Below, piece by piece: positions 11,478 to 22,261 of a stretch of DNA of 64,000 bases. The number at the start of each line of letters is the position of its first letter. The stretch's first letter is position 1. The notes beneath the pieces were generated by a model that ran no database searches, had not been told where the DNA came from, and saw only the letters and a list, made by a program, of their open reading frames with translations. Origin of the DNA: Isoetes taiwanensis (Eukaryota > Streptophyta > Lycopodiopsida > Isoetales > Isoetaceae); NCBI GenBank assembly GCA_021234155.1, contig JAJEKV010000259.1, positions 310,001-374,000 of the forward strand. Direction: 5' to 3'. Position numbers and translations under genes: made by a program.

Positions 11478-14399
11478 TGTACAAATCAACCAACCATCAA
11501 AAGAAAGAAATGGAGAAAGAAAAAGAAAAGAGTCTAAGAAAATTGCAATGTTTCTTGAGCCTCTTAAGCTATTTGTTAAACCCTAGAAGGCATAAAAAAA
11601 AAAGAAAAAAAAAAACAAAGAAATTCTTTTTGTGAACACTAACTCCAAATTTTTGTTGCAAACCAAGGAGTGCCCTTCAGATTGCCCATTGGCAATTGCG
11701 ACAAAGCGTTAGCTATACCATGAGGTGCTAATTTTGTTTATAGTCGGACCTCATCCACCCATAAGATATGCCTGATCTTGTGGCTAAGCCTGTAACTATC
11801 ATATGTTTACATATACATCTTATTTATCTTGGTTGGTATATACTTCTTTATCTTGGTTGGTATACACTTCTATTGATTTTCTTCTGTATATTTGAGTAGA
11901 TACATATTGTCTTGATTGCCTAGACATTTGCATGACTTTGATCCATAATCTGAATGAATTATTTGGATCGACATCTTGATGGTTTGTCTGCCATTCCTCG
12001 TTTACATTCTACTTTGTACTTTCCTGAATCGCGTCTGTTAATAATACTCTCGTTTGATCATCAATGCTTGTGATTCCCTCTTTGTCACACGTTTTTGTCG
12101 TGTCCGGCTGCTTTTACTTCCTTGGAAGTTACACATTATTCTTCATCCACACCTTTCTGGTGTTGCTTGTTGCTTTTTATGGTTGCAACAAGAATATTTA
12201 GAGAGTGCTCAGTGAAAACATAACTATTGAAGTTAGTGCGTCTTGTATCCCATAGTGTGGAGTAGATCCTTTGTTTCGGAGGGGCATTTTTTCTTTAATC
12301 ATTCATTTATTAAAATTATGACTTTGGGTTATTATATGGTAAGAGAATGACATTCCAACGACCACTTCTTTTGGTGGACCTTTGACGCATGAGGTAGTAT
12401 ATATTGTATAGATTGTTTAGACCTTAGATGTAGCTATCTACTGCAATATAGTGTTGTATGATGAAGATGAACATGGTTTTACAGTTTTGTACTTGCCCAT
12501 TATTGTGACCATGGCATGCCACTCTTGCAATTTTCAATGCTATGGCGCTCCCAACTTCCCATGCTAGAAGAACCTCTCACAGTTGAGAATATTAAAGTGC
12601 TTGTAAGCCAGTAGCATCTCAATTGCCTTATCGCCCAACTCAAGAAATATACTTGAAAATATCTTCCAGGCCTGATGATACAGATGTAAGGCGTATTCAT
12701 GTTGGGTACTGTAGGGACACCTTAGCAGTAACAATGGCGATGTACACGATGCATGCTTTACAAATGGAGCTATGCCAAATAAAAGTAGTGCAGCTGATAT
12801 CGAAAGAGGCATCTAGAAACATTTTCATATGAAAGGATTATAACTTGTTGCCTTAAATTTATAGATCGACACCATTGTCTTTTACATTACTACAAGGTCC
12901 TTGTCAAAATTACTATATGCATAGGAAAGGGTACAACTTCCAAAGTAAAGAGATGCAGATAAAACTATACATAATTGAAAAGAAAGGAAGTCAGGTTTAT
13001 TACCTTGGCACTTGTCCCCAGGTTGACAAGCCAACAACAATGCTACATGTTACCAAAAGGTAAATAAATTGGTTGTACATTGATAAATGATCCAAACATA
13101 GTATATGTAAAATCTAATTGTCATATAAGGTGAGAGCATACGACCTAGAAACAAAACACAAGGGTTGAAGGAATGTTTCTTGGGAAAGGATATACACCGG
13201 AGGTAGACAACATGTGTGCCATGCTGTCATAATGTTCAACCTATTGCTCAGTATATCATAAAAAAATTTGCAAACAAAGGTCAAACTAATTCAATTCACA
13301 TTGGCTACCTTGGTATCTGTACACAATCGATGTTTATCCAAGTCGATTCATATTTAAGTAAAAACATTATTTAACTGGTCATGCTGATCTGATGGGTGGC
13401 ACAATCTCCATAATAAGATATTAATTCTTTCTAGATGTATTCTACTAGATTTTATAACCTATTGAAGTTGGCATGTGGTCATATCTAAAATCCCAAAGGT
13501 TCTTTTGCATTCCTTTGGCATTGATCTCCCGATTGCTCAGCGCACTTAGTTGTTCCTATGTGGGTGGTTTAGGAACGTCGTATAGCATATTTGCTACATT
13601 ACAATGATTATGAATGCATTTTGACGGTAATATCAAGCATAATTATCAGCAATATTAGCATCCAACATGAGCAACACATGTATTATCATCTGTTGATCAA
13701 TTATTTTCTTATAATATAATAAGAAATTAATGCTACCGAAACATTATAACATTCAAATTAACTTTTACAACTGATCTCCTCTAGTGGAGTAAGTACACAG
13801 TGTTTCAAGCTCGTGTTCCAAAGGCATCTTCTTGCTTACACAGATAGATGAGATATTTACATTGTATAATTTTTACTCTTGATTAATAAACTTTTTTTTT
13901 CTTTATTTATTTATTTAAAGTAGCAGATCTAGATAGACAATGCACATGATAGAATGTCACTTGCAACAATCAAAGAATAATTAGGCTAGAAGCACGTTAA
14001 AGATGTCTTATTTTTAGCCATGAGATAAAAAAAATGATAGAGTAGTACATCAGATTCATGTTTGCATGTAATACCATGTGTTAAACGAAAGAAGCACCTA
14101 GTCAAATGCATTATAAACATAGCAACAATTAGATAACTAGTTAGTAGCTGGTAGACCCAATAATATAGAACACAATCTAGACGATCACATTTTGAGGAGA
14201 AACAATAAAATGCTTTATAAAAGAAGAAGTTGAGTGAAATGTCTTATCCATTTGAGAACAAGAACATTTATAAGGATGTGGTATATATAATTATAGCAAG
14301 TAGCCATCATCTCATAATATGGAAAAGTTGGATACAAAGGTAGAGTAACCAATGTCCATAGCCAAGGATATGGATTGCATTTTCCTTATGGAAATATGG
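11478..14399. other. 3' flank of LOG and AT-rich intergenic DNA
   Basis: An A-rich stretch follows the stop codon (about 11500-11625) and probably includes the LOG 3' UTR. I could not pick a convincing poly(A) signal. A roughly 24-bp tandem repeat (TTATCTTGGTTGGTATA) lies at 11825-11870. From 12.0 to 14.4 kb I see only random short frames, T runs and a (TTTA)n stretch at about 13900-13917. Confidence 0.5.
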
Positions 14400-14908
14400 T
14401 GTTACAAACTTGGGCTTTGCCACAGCCCGATATCGCATCCAGTACTAACCAGTCTGGTATTGCATCCAACACTAAACCTCTGTTCTCTTGGAGTCCCTGA
14501 CACCCCCACTAGTGCAAAAAGCCGCTGGCTCTCTCAGATGCTTGTAGAAATTGTAGTGACACAATAGCTTAAGCAGTATTGCTTCTCTCAAGAAAGGATT
14601 GTGTTTTTGCCTCTCCAACACACAAATCTTTATAGAACATCAATCCTTATGCTAGAAGCATCTGGCAATATCCAGATGGCCGATTGGGCCAAATCCATGC
14701 TGCTCAGGTCAATCCTGACCTTGGACCACTGCTTGGCATAACACTGCCTTGACCAGCCGCGTATCAGGCCATGAAGCAAAAGCTTCAACCTGTTTAGGTT
14801 TCTCCCATACAATCGGGTGGTGCCACGCCAGCATAATATAATATAAGATTCCATGCTAATTCTTAATCTTAAAGTTTTGTGTTGACGATATTTTCTATGT
14901 TCATAACA
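14400..14908 (-). mobile_element. 3' LTR of a Ty3/gypsy element (509 bp)
   Basis: In minus orientation the LTR begins TGTTATGAAC at 14908 and ends TGTAACA at 14400, giving matched TGTTA...TAACA ends. It sits directly after a polypurine tract and beyond the integrase end, exactly where a 3' LTR belongs. A TATA-like CTATAAAGA on the minus strand is visible near 14629-14637. The 5' LTR partner is not in this window, so the boundary call rests on the ends and the tract. A 5-bp flank CCATA (minus strand) is the expected half of a target duplication. Confidence 0.7.
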
Positions 14909-14926
14909 TACCCCCCCTTCAAATCC
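14909..14926 (-). other. Polypurine tract of the gypsy element
   Basis: The minus strand reads GATTTGAAGGGGGGGTA immediately before the LTR start TGTTATG. Ty3/gypsy elements prime plus-strand DNA synthesis at such a tract next to the 3' LTR. Confidence 0.7.
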
Positions 14927-16254
14927 TTGGTCCTCAAGGATGATGGAAGTATGCAAGTTTTGAAACTCATTCCTGGGTTACCCGGTGACCATGGTTTCAA
15001 CATCTAGTTCCTTCAAAAAGCATGTTCTCTGGATAACCCAGTGATCATGGTTTCGTAGCTCATTCTTTTGCCAACATCCTACTTGCCATCCATGATGTGG
15101 TGCACACCTATTCCATCTGGAAACTTTAACTCATATGTTGTCTCACTGATCGTTCTTTAGACTTTGAAGGGTCCAGCATATCGGAACGTCAACTTGGGAA
15201 TCTTTCCCTTGACCAACGGTTTCAAAGTACTCAACTTGAGTGTCGAAGGGTACACAAATTATAGAAATGCATACTTTCCTGGAAGGTCAACTCTCTACGA
15301 TGTTTGTTGGCATTTATGCTGGCTCGATCTTGAGCCTTCCTTAAACTCGGCCTACGCGGATATATTATGGCTTGCATATCTTCCAATATGTGGATAGCCA
15401 AATCAGTTTTCTCAAGGCTTGGTTAGTCTCAGTATAGGATCTTTGGGTTCCTACCCATCATTGCCATAAAGGGACTCATTTTGGTACCCATATGATCTGC
15501 ATTATTATATGCGAACTTGACATAAGACAAATATTCTTCCCATTTGGATAGTTTCTCAAACACAAAACTTCTTAGCATATTCTCTAGGATCATGTTAATC
15601 CGTTCTGTTTGCCCATCAGTTTGGGGGTGGTTTCCACTACTCATATTAAGACTTACTCCCAGCCCCTTCATGAAATCTTTCCAAAAATGCCTGTGAATTT
15701 AGAGTCTCGCTTACAATTCTCTAGGCATACCAAACGTAGAGTACACAACCCTTAGGTACTCCGTTGCCACATTTTGTCCAATAGCATCACCTCTTAATGC
15801 TAAGAACTTTGTATACTTCGTTAAACTATCGACTATTACTAATACTTGGGTGTGCTGTCAACGTGGAAGTGCTACTAGAAAATCCATACTTATGCACTAC
15901 CACCTTTCCAAAGATATAGGTTAGGATCTTGCCATGATCTATTTTCACAGCTTGCTACTAGAAAATCCATACTTATGCACTACCACCTTTCCAAAGATAT
16001 GGGTTAGGATACTTATGCACTACCACCTTTCCAAAGATATAGGTTAGGATCTTGCCATGATCTATTTTCACAGCTTGCTACTAGAAAATCCATACTTATG
16101 CACTACCACCTTTCCAAAGATATGGGTTAGAAAATCCATACTTATGCACTACCACCTTTCCAAAGATATGGGTTAGGATCTTGCCATGATCTATTTTCAC
16201 AGCTTGACATACTTGGCAGTGCGTTACATAAGACATTACATCTTGTCTCATATC
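14927..16254 (-). pseudogene. Ty3/gypsy integrase, catalytic core and C-terminal region (broken)
   Basis: Minus-strand fragments in order: CISMDFLVALP with VLVIVDSLTKYTKF (about 15905-15800) is the start of the integrase core. RDSKFTGIF in a shifted frame (about 15690-15720) is followed by HPQTDGQTER within 15429-15671. PRRPSLRKAQDRASINANKH (about 15300-15370) and FPDGIGVHHIMDGK (about 15090-15130) belong to the integrase C-terminus. Several stops and at least two frameshifts make it non-functional. The HPQTDGQTER motif, with the catalytic Glu region nearby, is typical of gypsy integrases. Only this left edge of the array retains the core; the repeated units keep just the zinc-finger portion. 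Confidence 0.85.
15871..16205 (-). repeat. Irregular tandem expansion inside integrase
   Basis: The motif ACTTATGCACTACCACC followed by TTTCCAAAGATAT occurs five times (about 15888, 15970, 16010, 16094 and 16139) with spacings of about 40-85 bases. It is embedded in partial copies of a GCTACTAGAAAATCC...ACAGCTT segment (15871, 15953 and 16077). This is an irregular local duplication of the integrase sequence at the left edge of the main array. Confidence 0.85.
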
Positions 16255-16790
16255 TGTCATATTTAAGGGTCTGAACGGGACTTGAACCCACTACCTCTGG
16301 AGTGGTAGCTGTGCATCCTAACCAAAAAGGCCACGATGATTTGGATGAAACCGAATCACACGCTCCAGACCTGATGGTTAATCGTCACACTATCCTTCCC
16401 TCAAGGCCCCCCTCCTTGAAGGCTTGCAACAGGGGGAATTTGCGGACTGAAATCAAGGTGTGACGACAACCATCTGGAGGGACTGAAATCAAGGTGTGAC
16501 GACAAACATCGGGGGAACTTGGGGCGGACTGAAATCAAGGTGTGACGACAACCATCTGGAGGGACTGAAATCAAGGTGTGACGACAACCATTTGGAAGCC
16601 TCAACCCTATTACAGGTTGCCCACACCACTAGGGCATGAGTTATCCAAATCATACTGCCATATTTAAGGGTCTGAACGGGACTTGAACCCACTACCTCTG
16701 GAGTGGTAGCTGTGCATCCTAACCGAAAAGGCCACGATGATTTGGATGAAATCGAATCATACGCTCCAGACCTGATGGTTAATCGTCACA
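16255..16790 (-). mobile_element. TRIM-like miniature LTR element, array unit 1 (reference copy)
   Basis: Two 135-bp direct repeats, 16255-16389 and 16656-16790, flank 266 bp. Both start TG and end CA and are bordered by the 5-bp target duplication ATATC (16250-16254 and 16791-16795). Minus orientation is set by the purine-rich GGAGGGGGGCCTTGAGGG next to the left LTR. Each LTR carries a tRNA-like pair on the minus strand: A-box-like TGGCCTTTTCGG (right LTR; the left has TTTTTGG) and a perfect B box GGTTCAAGTCC about 31 bases later. CTACC/GGTAG between them can form an anticodon-like stem. The interior holds four copies of GACTGAAATCAAGGTGTG. There is no ORF. I cannot identify a primer-binding site: the sequence after the 5' LTR is GTATGATTTGGATAACTC. 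The insertion splits gypsy integrase between FFWLDI and DMRQDVMSYVTHC. Confidence 0.82.
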
Positions 16791-18476
16791 ATATCAAGCC
16801 AGAAGAATCGTCTTTTTTTATCAATTCATATGCCTTCTATACCCAGGTGTTCTAGCTTGCGGGTATTATGGAATTCATCTGAATCTCTTTTCTAAGATTC
16901 TCTACCAAGGGTACATATATTCACTCCTTATAAAACCATAGATTATCATTCTGCGCCCAAAAAAAACCCTCTCTTTTAGTTGGATCTTGGTCCTTCTTAT
17001 ACATATTTATTGGAAACGGTCCCATTCTAAAGATACCATTCCATTGATATACTTTATTCGGGAAAGAGCATCTACAATTTGGGTTGTCTTTTCTGGGGGT
17101 ATGTTGAATTTCAAAGTGAAATTCATGTAAGAAGTCCAACCATTGTGCTTGTTTGGGACTTATCTCTGCTTGATTTTGCAAAACTTTTAACTGTTTATGA
17201 TCTATAAACGCTATAAACTTGTGTGGCTCTTTATTGATCCCCGACCTCAAAAGGTGCCGCCAAGTTTTTAAGGCATGAACTATGGCTAACAACTCGTTCA
17301 TAAGTGGCATAGTTCTTCTTAGCTGGATTTAACTTACGACTTTCATAAGCCATACACATGCCCTTGTTGCATAATAACTGCTCCCAGAGCTTGTCCACAT
17401 GCGTCAATGTACACTTCAAAGGGCATATTTAAATCCAAAATCCTGAGAATTGGTTCATTTGAGAGTAGAACCTTTATTTGTCCAAAGGCTCTATTTTGCT
17501 CTTCCCCCCATAATAATTTTTGTCCCTTCTTAAGTAAATTCGTAAGGGGTGCAACTACCTTTGAAAATATAGGAACGAATTTCATAATAAGTGGCTAAGC
17601 CTAGAAAGCTTCTCACATATGGCACATCTACTAGTTGCTGTCATTCTTTTATGGCTCGTACTTTATCTAGATCTGGGGCTAAGCCCTTATCTGAGACAAC
17701 GTGTCCAAGATATGCCACTTGTTTCTTTAAGAACTCACACTTAGATTATTTCACAAAAGCTGTCTCTGAGGAGCAATAACAATACTTTCTCCAAATGCTC
17801 TAAGTGCTCTTCCCTACTCTTTGAGTAGATCAAGATATCATCCAAAAATATTTGGACTAACTCATCTAAATACCCTCAAACGCATAATTCATTAATCGGC
17901 GTAAATGTGGTTGGATCATTCATCAAGTCAAAGGGCATAACTATAAATTCATTGATACAAGAAGCCGTCTTTGGCTCATCCTCTTCCCGAATGCTAATTT
18001 GATGATATCCACTTCGTAGATCGATTCTAGAGAAGTATTTTGCTCCTACTAATCGGTCCATGATATTAACGAGTCTGGGCATTGGGTAACGATCTTTGAT
18101 CATGGCTTTATTTAAGAACCTATAGTCAATACATATGCGCATGTTTCCATCTTTTTTTTTTTACAAGGATCACAGATACCCCCAATGGTGACTTACTAGG
18201 TCCTAAGAAACCCTTTTGGAGTAGGTCTTGAATTTGTTTCTTGACCTCTTCTTGCTCCAAGGGATTAAATCAGATGGTGCCCTCAAGCTCGGGCTTAGTT
18301 ATTCTATCTCATGGGAGATTTTCGTGAACGGCACTCCCTTTGAAGTTCATCTAGGAACACATCCCCGTGCCTTATTACGCAAACTCTCAAGTTTGTTGTC
18401 CTTATCTACAACATTTATCCGCATGGAAGAATCATTGGATCGGACAAATAAAACGAAAACTTATACAGTTTTCTTA

Positions 18477-18479
<3 letters not shown>
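16791..18479 (-). pseudogene. Gypsy pol fragment, unit 1 (RT-RNase H-integrase N-end)
   Basis: Minus-strand order: RT fingers [19 protein letters not shown] and [15 protein letters not shown] (17876-18142), RT thumb and connection (17343-17585), then RNase H with PLMNELLAIVHALKTW and FIDHKQLKVL (16921-17310) and HTPRKDNP. The RNase H end is frameshifted after DNPN. The RT active-site FLDD region near 17800-17850 is out of frame with the fingers. Next come YVPLVENLRKEIQMNS and an HLGIE-type integrase N-terminus, cut by the miniature LTR element. This unit is fused to the only surviving integrase core, so it is the element's original 3' end. Confidence 0.85.
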
Positions 18480-18507
<28 letters not shown>

Positions 18508-19186
18508 TAGTGTCGCATAACGTTAAAACTTTATTGTAAAGACTTAAAGCCCGACCTTCCATCCAACCAAGACGCTTACTAACACACAAGCTTTCTTTAA
18601 TGTGACTCAAACCCTGACCTTCCATCCAACCAAGACGCTTACCAACATACAAGCTTTCTTTAATGTGATGTATATGTCCTCTATACTTGTACCATCTAGG
18701 ACTCTGCCTTTGGAAGTTCATCTAGGAACACATCCCTGTGCTTATCAAGCAAACTCTCAAGTTTGTTGTCCTTATCTACAACATTTATCTGCATGGAAGA
18801 ATCACAGATCTGGACAAATAAAACGAAAACTTATACAGTTTTCTTATTTAGTTTTTTTTTTTTTTTAGTGTCACATACGTTAAAACTTTATTGTAAAGAC
18901 TCAAAGCCTGACCTTCCATCCAACCAAGACTTTATTGTAAAGACTCAAAGCCTGACCTTCCATCCAACCAAGACGCTTACTAACACACAAGCTTTCTTTA
19001 ATACACAAGCTTTCTTTAATGTGACTCAAACCCTGACCTTCCATCCAACCAAGACGTTTACCAACATATAAGCTTTCTCTAATGTGATGTATATGTCCTT
19101 TGTACCACCTTTCCAAAGATATGGATTTTCACAGCTTGACATACTTGGCAGTGCGTTACATAAGACATTACATCTTGTCTCATATC
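18480..19186 (-). repeat. Cassette block 1: poly(A) signal, poly(A) tract and PR-RT linker copies
   Basis: Read on the minus strand this is: integrase CQVCQ zinc-finger half (19110-19186), then a cassette of GCGTCTTGGTTGGATGGAAG repeats ending CAATAAAG, 22 bases, and an A run (about 18851-18866). Next comes a pol linker piece (VVDKDNKLESLLDKH...DVFLDELPK), then the cassette again with AATAAAG and an A run (18482-18507). The AATAAA-22 nt-A(n) arrangement looks like a cleaved and polyadenylated RNA end copied into DNA. The cassette plus linker is a subrepeat of about 365 bp, present twice here in slightly different versions. Short frames reading KRLGWMEGQ are by-products of the repeat. Confidence 0.75.
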
Positions 19187-19723
19187 TGTCATATTTAAGG
19201 GTCTGAACGGGACTTGAACCCACTACCTCTGGAGTGGTAGCCGTGCATCCTAACCAAAAAGGCCACGATGATTTGGATGAAACCGAATCACACGCTCCAG
19301 ACCTGATGGTTAATCATCACACTATCCTTCCCTCAAGGCCCCCCTCCTTGAAGGCTTGCAACAGGGGGAATTTGGGGCGGACTGAAATCAAGGTGTGACG
19401 ACAACCATCTGGAGGGACTGAAATCAAGGTGTGACAACAAACATCGGGGGAACTTGGGGCGGACTGAAATCAAGGTGTGACGACAACCATCTGGAGGGAC
19501 TGAAATCAAGGTGTGACGACAACCATTTGGAAGCCCCAACCCTATTACAGGTTGCCCACACCACTAGGGCATGAGTTATCCAAATCATACTGCCATATTT
19601 AAGGGTCTGAACGGGACTTGAACCCACTACCTCTGGAGTGGTAGCCGTGCATCCTAACCTAAAAGGCCACGATGATTTGGATGAAATCGAATCACACGCT
19701 CGGACTGATGGTTAATCGTCACA
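19187..19723 (-). mobile_element. TRIM-like element, unit 2
   Basis: LTRs are 19187-19321 and 19591-19723, with ATATC on both sides (19182-19186 and 19724-19728). The right LTR has lost two bases in the CGCTCGGACTG stretch. The left LTR ends AATCATCACA, whereas unit 1 has AATCGTCACA. Confidence 0.82.
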
Positions 19724-21412
19724 ATATCAAGCCGTAAGAATCGCCTTTTTTTTTATCAATTCATATGCCTTCTATACTGTTCTAGCTTGCGGGTATTATG
19801 GAATTCATACGTAATCTCTTTTCTAAGATTCTCTACCAAGGGTACATATATTCACTCCTTATAAAACCATAGATTATCATTCTGCGCCCAAAAAAAACCC
19901 TCTCTTTTAGTTGGATCTTGGTCCTTCTTATACATATTTATTGGAAACGGTCCAATTCTAAAGATAACATTCCATTGATATACTTTATTCGGGAAAGAGC
20001 ATCTACAATTGGGTTGTCTTTTCTGGGGGTATGTTGAATTTCAAAGTGAAATTCATGTAAGAAGTCCAACCATTGTGCTTGTTTGGGACTTATCTCGCTT
20101 TGATTTTGCAAAACTTTTAACTGTTTATGATCTATAAACGCTATAAACTTGTGTGGCTCTTTATTGATCCCCGACCTCAAAAGGTGCCGCCAAGTTTTTA
20201 AGGCATGAACTATGGCTAACAACTCGTTCATAAGTGGCATAGTTCGTTCTTCTTAGCTGGATTTAACTTACGACTTTCATAAGCCACACACATGCCCTTG
20301 TTGCATAATAACTGCTCCCAGAGCTTGTCCACATGCGTCAATGTACACTTCAAAGGGCATATTTAAATCCAAAATCCTGAGAATTGGTTCATTTGAGAGT
20401 AGAACCTTTATTTGTCCAAAGGCTCTTTTGCTCTTCCCCCATAATAATTTTTGTCCCTTCTTAAGTAAATTCGTAAGGGGTGCAACTACCTTTGAAAATA
20501 TAGGAACGAATTTCATAATAAGTGGCTAAGCCTAGAAAGCTTCTCACATATGGCACATCTACTAGTTGCTGTCATTCTTTTATGGCTCGTACTTTATCTA
20601 GATCTGGGGCTAAGCCCTTATCTGAGACAACGTGTCCAAGATATGCCACTTGTTTCTTTAAGAACTCACACTTAGATTATTTCACAAAAAGTCGCCTCCT
20701 GAGCAATAACAATACTTTCTCCAAATGCTCTAAGTGCTCTTCCCTACTCTTTGAGTAGATCAAGATATCATCCAAAAATATTTGGACGAACTCATCTAAA
20801 TACCCCTGAAACGCATAATTCATTAATCGCGTAAATGTGGTTGGATCATTCATCAAGTCAAAGGGCATAACTATAAATTCATTGATACAAGAAGCCGTCT
20901 TTGGCTCATCCTCTTCCCGAATGCTAATTTGATGATATCCACTTCGTAGATCGATTCTAGAGAAGTATTTTGCTCCTACTAATCGGTCCATGATATTAAC
21001 GAGTCTGGGCATTGGGTAACGATCTTTGATCATGGCTTTATTTAAGAACCTATAGTCAATACATATGCGCATGTTTCCATCTTTTTTTTTTTACAAGGAT
21101 CACAGATACCCCCAATGGTGACTTACTAGGTCCTAAGAAACCCTTTTGGAGTAGGTCTTGAATTTGTTTCTTGACCTCTTCTTGCTCCAAGGGATTAAAT
21201 CAGATGGTGCCCCAGCTCATCGGGCTTAGTTATTCTATCTCATGGGAGATTTCTCGTAACGGCACTCCCTTTGGAAGTTCATCTAGGAACACATCCCTGT
21301 GCTTATTACGCAAACTCTCAAGTTTGTTGTCCTTATCTACAACATTTATCTGCATGGAAGAATCACAGATCTGGACAAATAAAACGAAAACTTATACAGT
21401 TTTCTTATTTAG
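19724..21412 (-). pseudogene. Gypsy pol fragment, unit 2
   Basis: The RT frame is open for 131 codons (20677-21072) through the active site FVQIFLDDILIYSKS. RNase H is open for 100 codons (19938-20240), from PLMNELLAIVHAL through HTPRKDNPIVDALSRI. Between them a small deletion in the WGEEQKRAF segment (WGKSKRAF, 20277-20516) and a frameshift prevent a continuous product. The substitution LMNDPTTF replaces the ancestral LTNAPTTF seen in units 10 and 13. Confidence 0.85.
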
Positions 21413-22126
21413 TTTTTTTTTTTTTTTTTTTTTTTTTTTATAGTGTCGCATACGTTAAAACTTTATTGTAAAGACTTAAAGCCTGACCTTCCATCCAACC
21501 AAGACGCTTTTACTAACACACAAGCTTTCTTTAATGTGACTCAAACCCTGACCTTCCATCCAACCAAGACGCTTTACCAACATACAAGCTTTCTTTAATG
21601 TGATGTATATGTCCTCTATACTTGTACCATCTAGGACTCTGCCTTTGGAAGTTCATCTAGGAACACATCCCTGTGCTTATCAAGCAAACTCTCAAGTTTG
21701 TTGTCCTTATCTACAACATTTATCTGCATGGAAGAATCACAGATCTGGACAAATAAAACGAAAACTTATACAGTTTTCTTATTTATTTTTTTTTTTTTTT
21801 AGTGTCACATACGTTAAAACTTTATTGTAAAGACTCAAAGCCTGACCTTCCATCCAACCAAGACTTTATTGTAAAGACTCAAAGCCTGACCTTCCATCCA
21901 ACCAAGACGCTTACTAACACACAAGCTTTCTTTAATACACAAGCTTTCTTTAATGTGACTCAAACCCTGACCTTCCATCCAACCAAGACGTTTACCAACA
22001 TATAAGCTTTCTCTAATGTGATGTATATGTCCTCTATACTTGTACCACCTTTCCAAAGATATGGATTTTCACAGCTTGACATACTTGGCAGTGCGTTACA
22101 TAAGACATTACATCTTGTCTCATATC

Positions 22127-22261
22127 TGTCATATTTAAGGGTCTGAACGGGACTTGAACCCACTACCTCTGGAGTGGTAGCTGTGCATCCTAACCGAAAA
22201 GGCCACGATGATTTGGATGAAATCGAATCACACGCTCCAGACCTGATGGTTAATCGTCACA
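22127..22261 (-). mobile_element. Solo LTR of the TRIM-like element, unit 3
   Basis: A single 135-bp LTR is flanked by ATATC at 22122-22126 and 22262-22266, the same insertion site as all other units. It starts with the left-LTR version (TGTCAT) but carries right-LTR markers (AACCGAAAAGG, GAAATCGAATC, AATCGTCACA). It is therefore the product of a crossover between the two LTRs that deleted one LTR and the interior, about 401 bp. This accounts for the short 2.53-kb spacing to the next unit. Confidence 0.88.

Noticed and set aside
16255-16389. tRNA gene on the minus strand (B box GGTTCAAGTCC)
   Set aside because: The acceptor ends do not pair and the sequence is part of a 135-bp LTR repeated twice per unit; it is tRNA-like promoter sequence, not a tRNA gene.
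16255-16790. Cassandra-type TRIM
   Set aside because: Cassandra LTRs contain a 5S rRNA-like stretch; here the pol III boxes are tRNA-type (A/B), with no recognisable 5S sequence.
18461-18721. Frames with repeated KRLGWMEGQ/HIKESL peptides in every cassette
   Set aside because: They are translations of a short DNA repeat next to poly(A), run into lysine tracts and have no domain; treated as repeat shadows.
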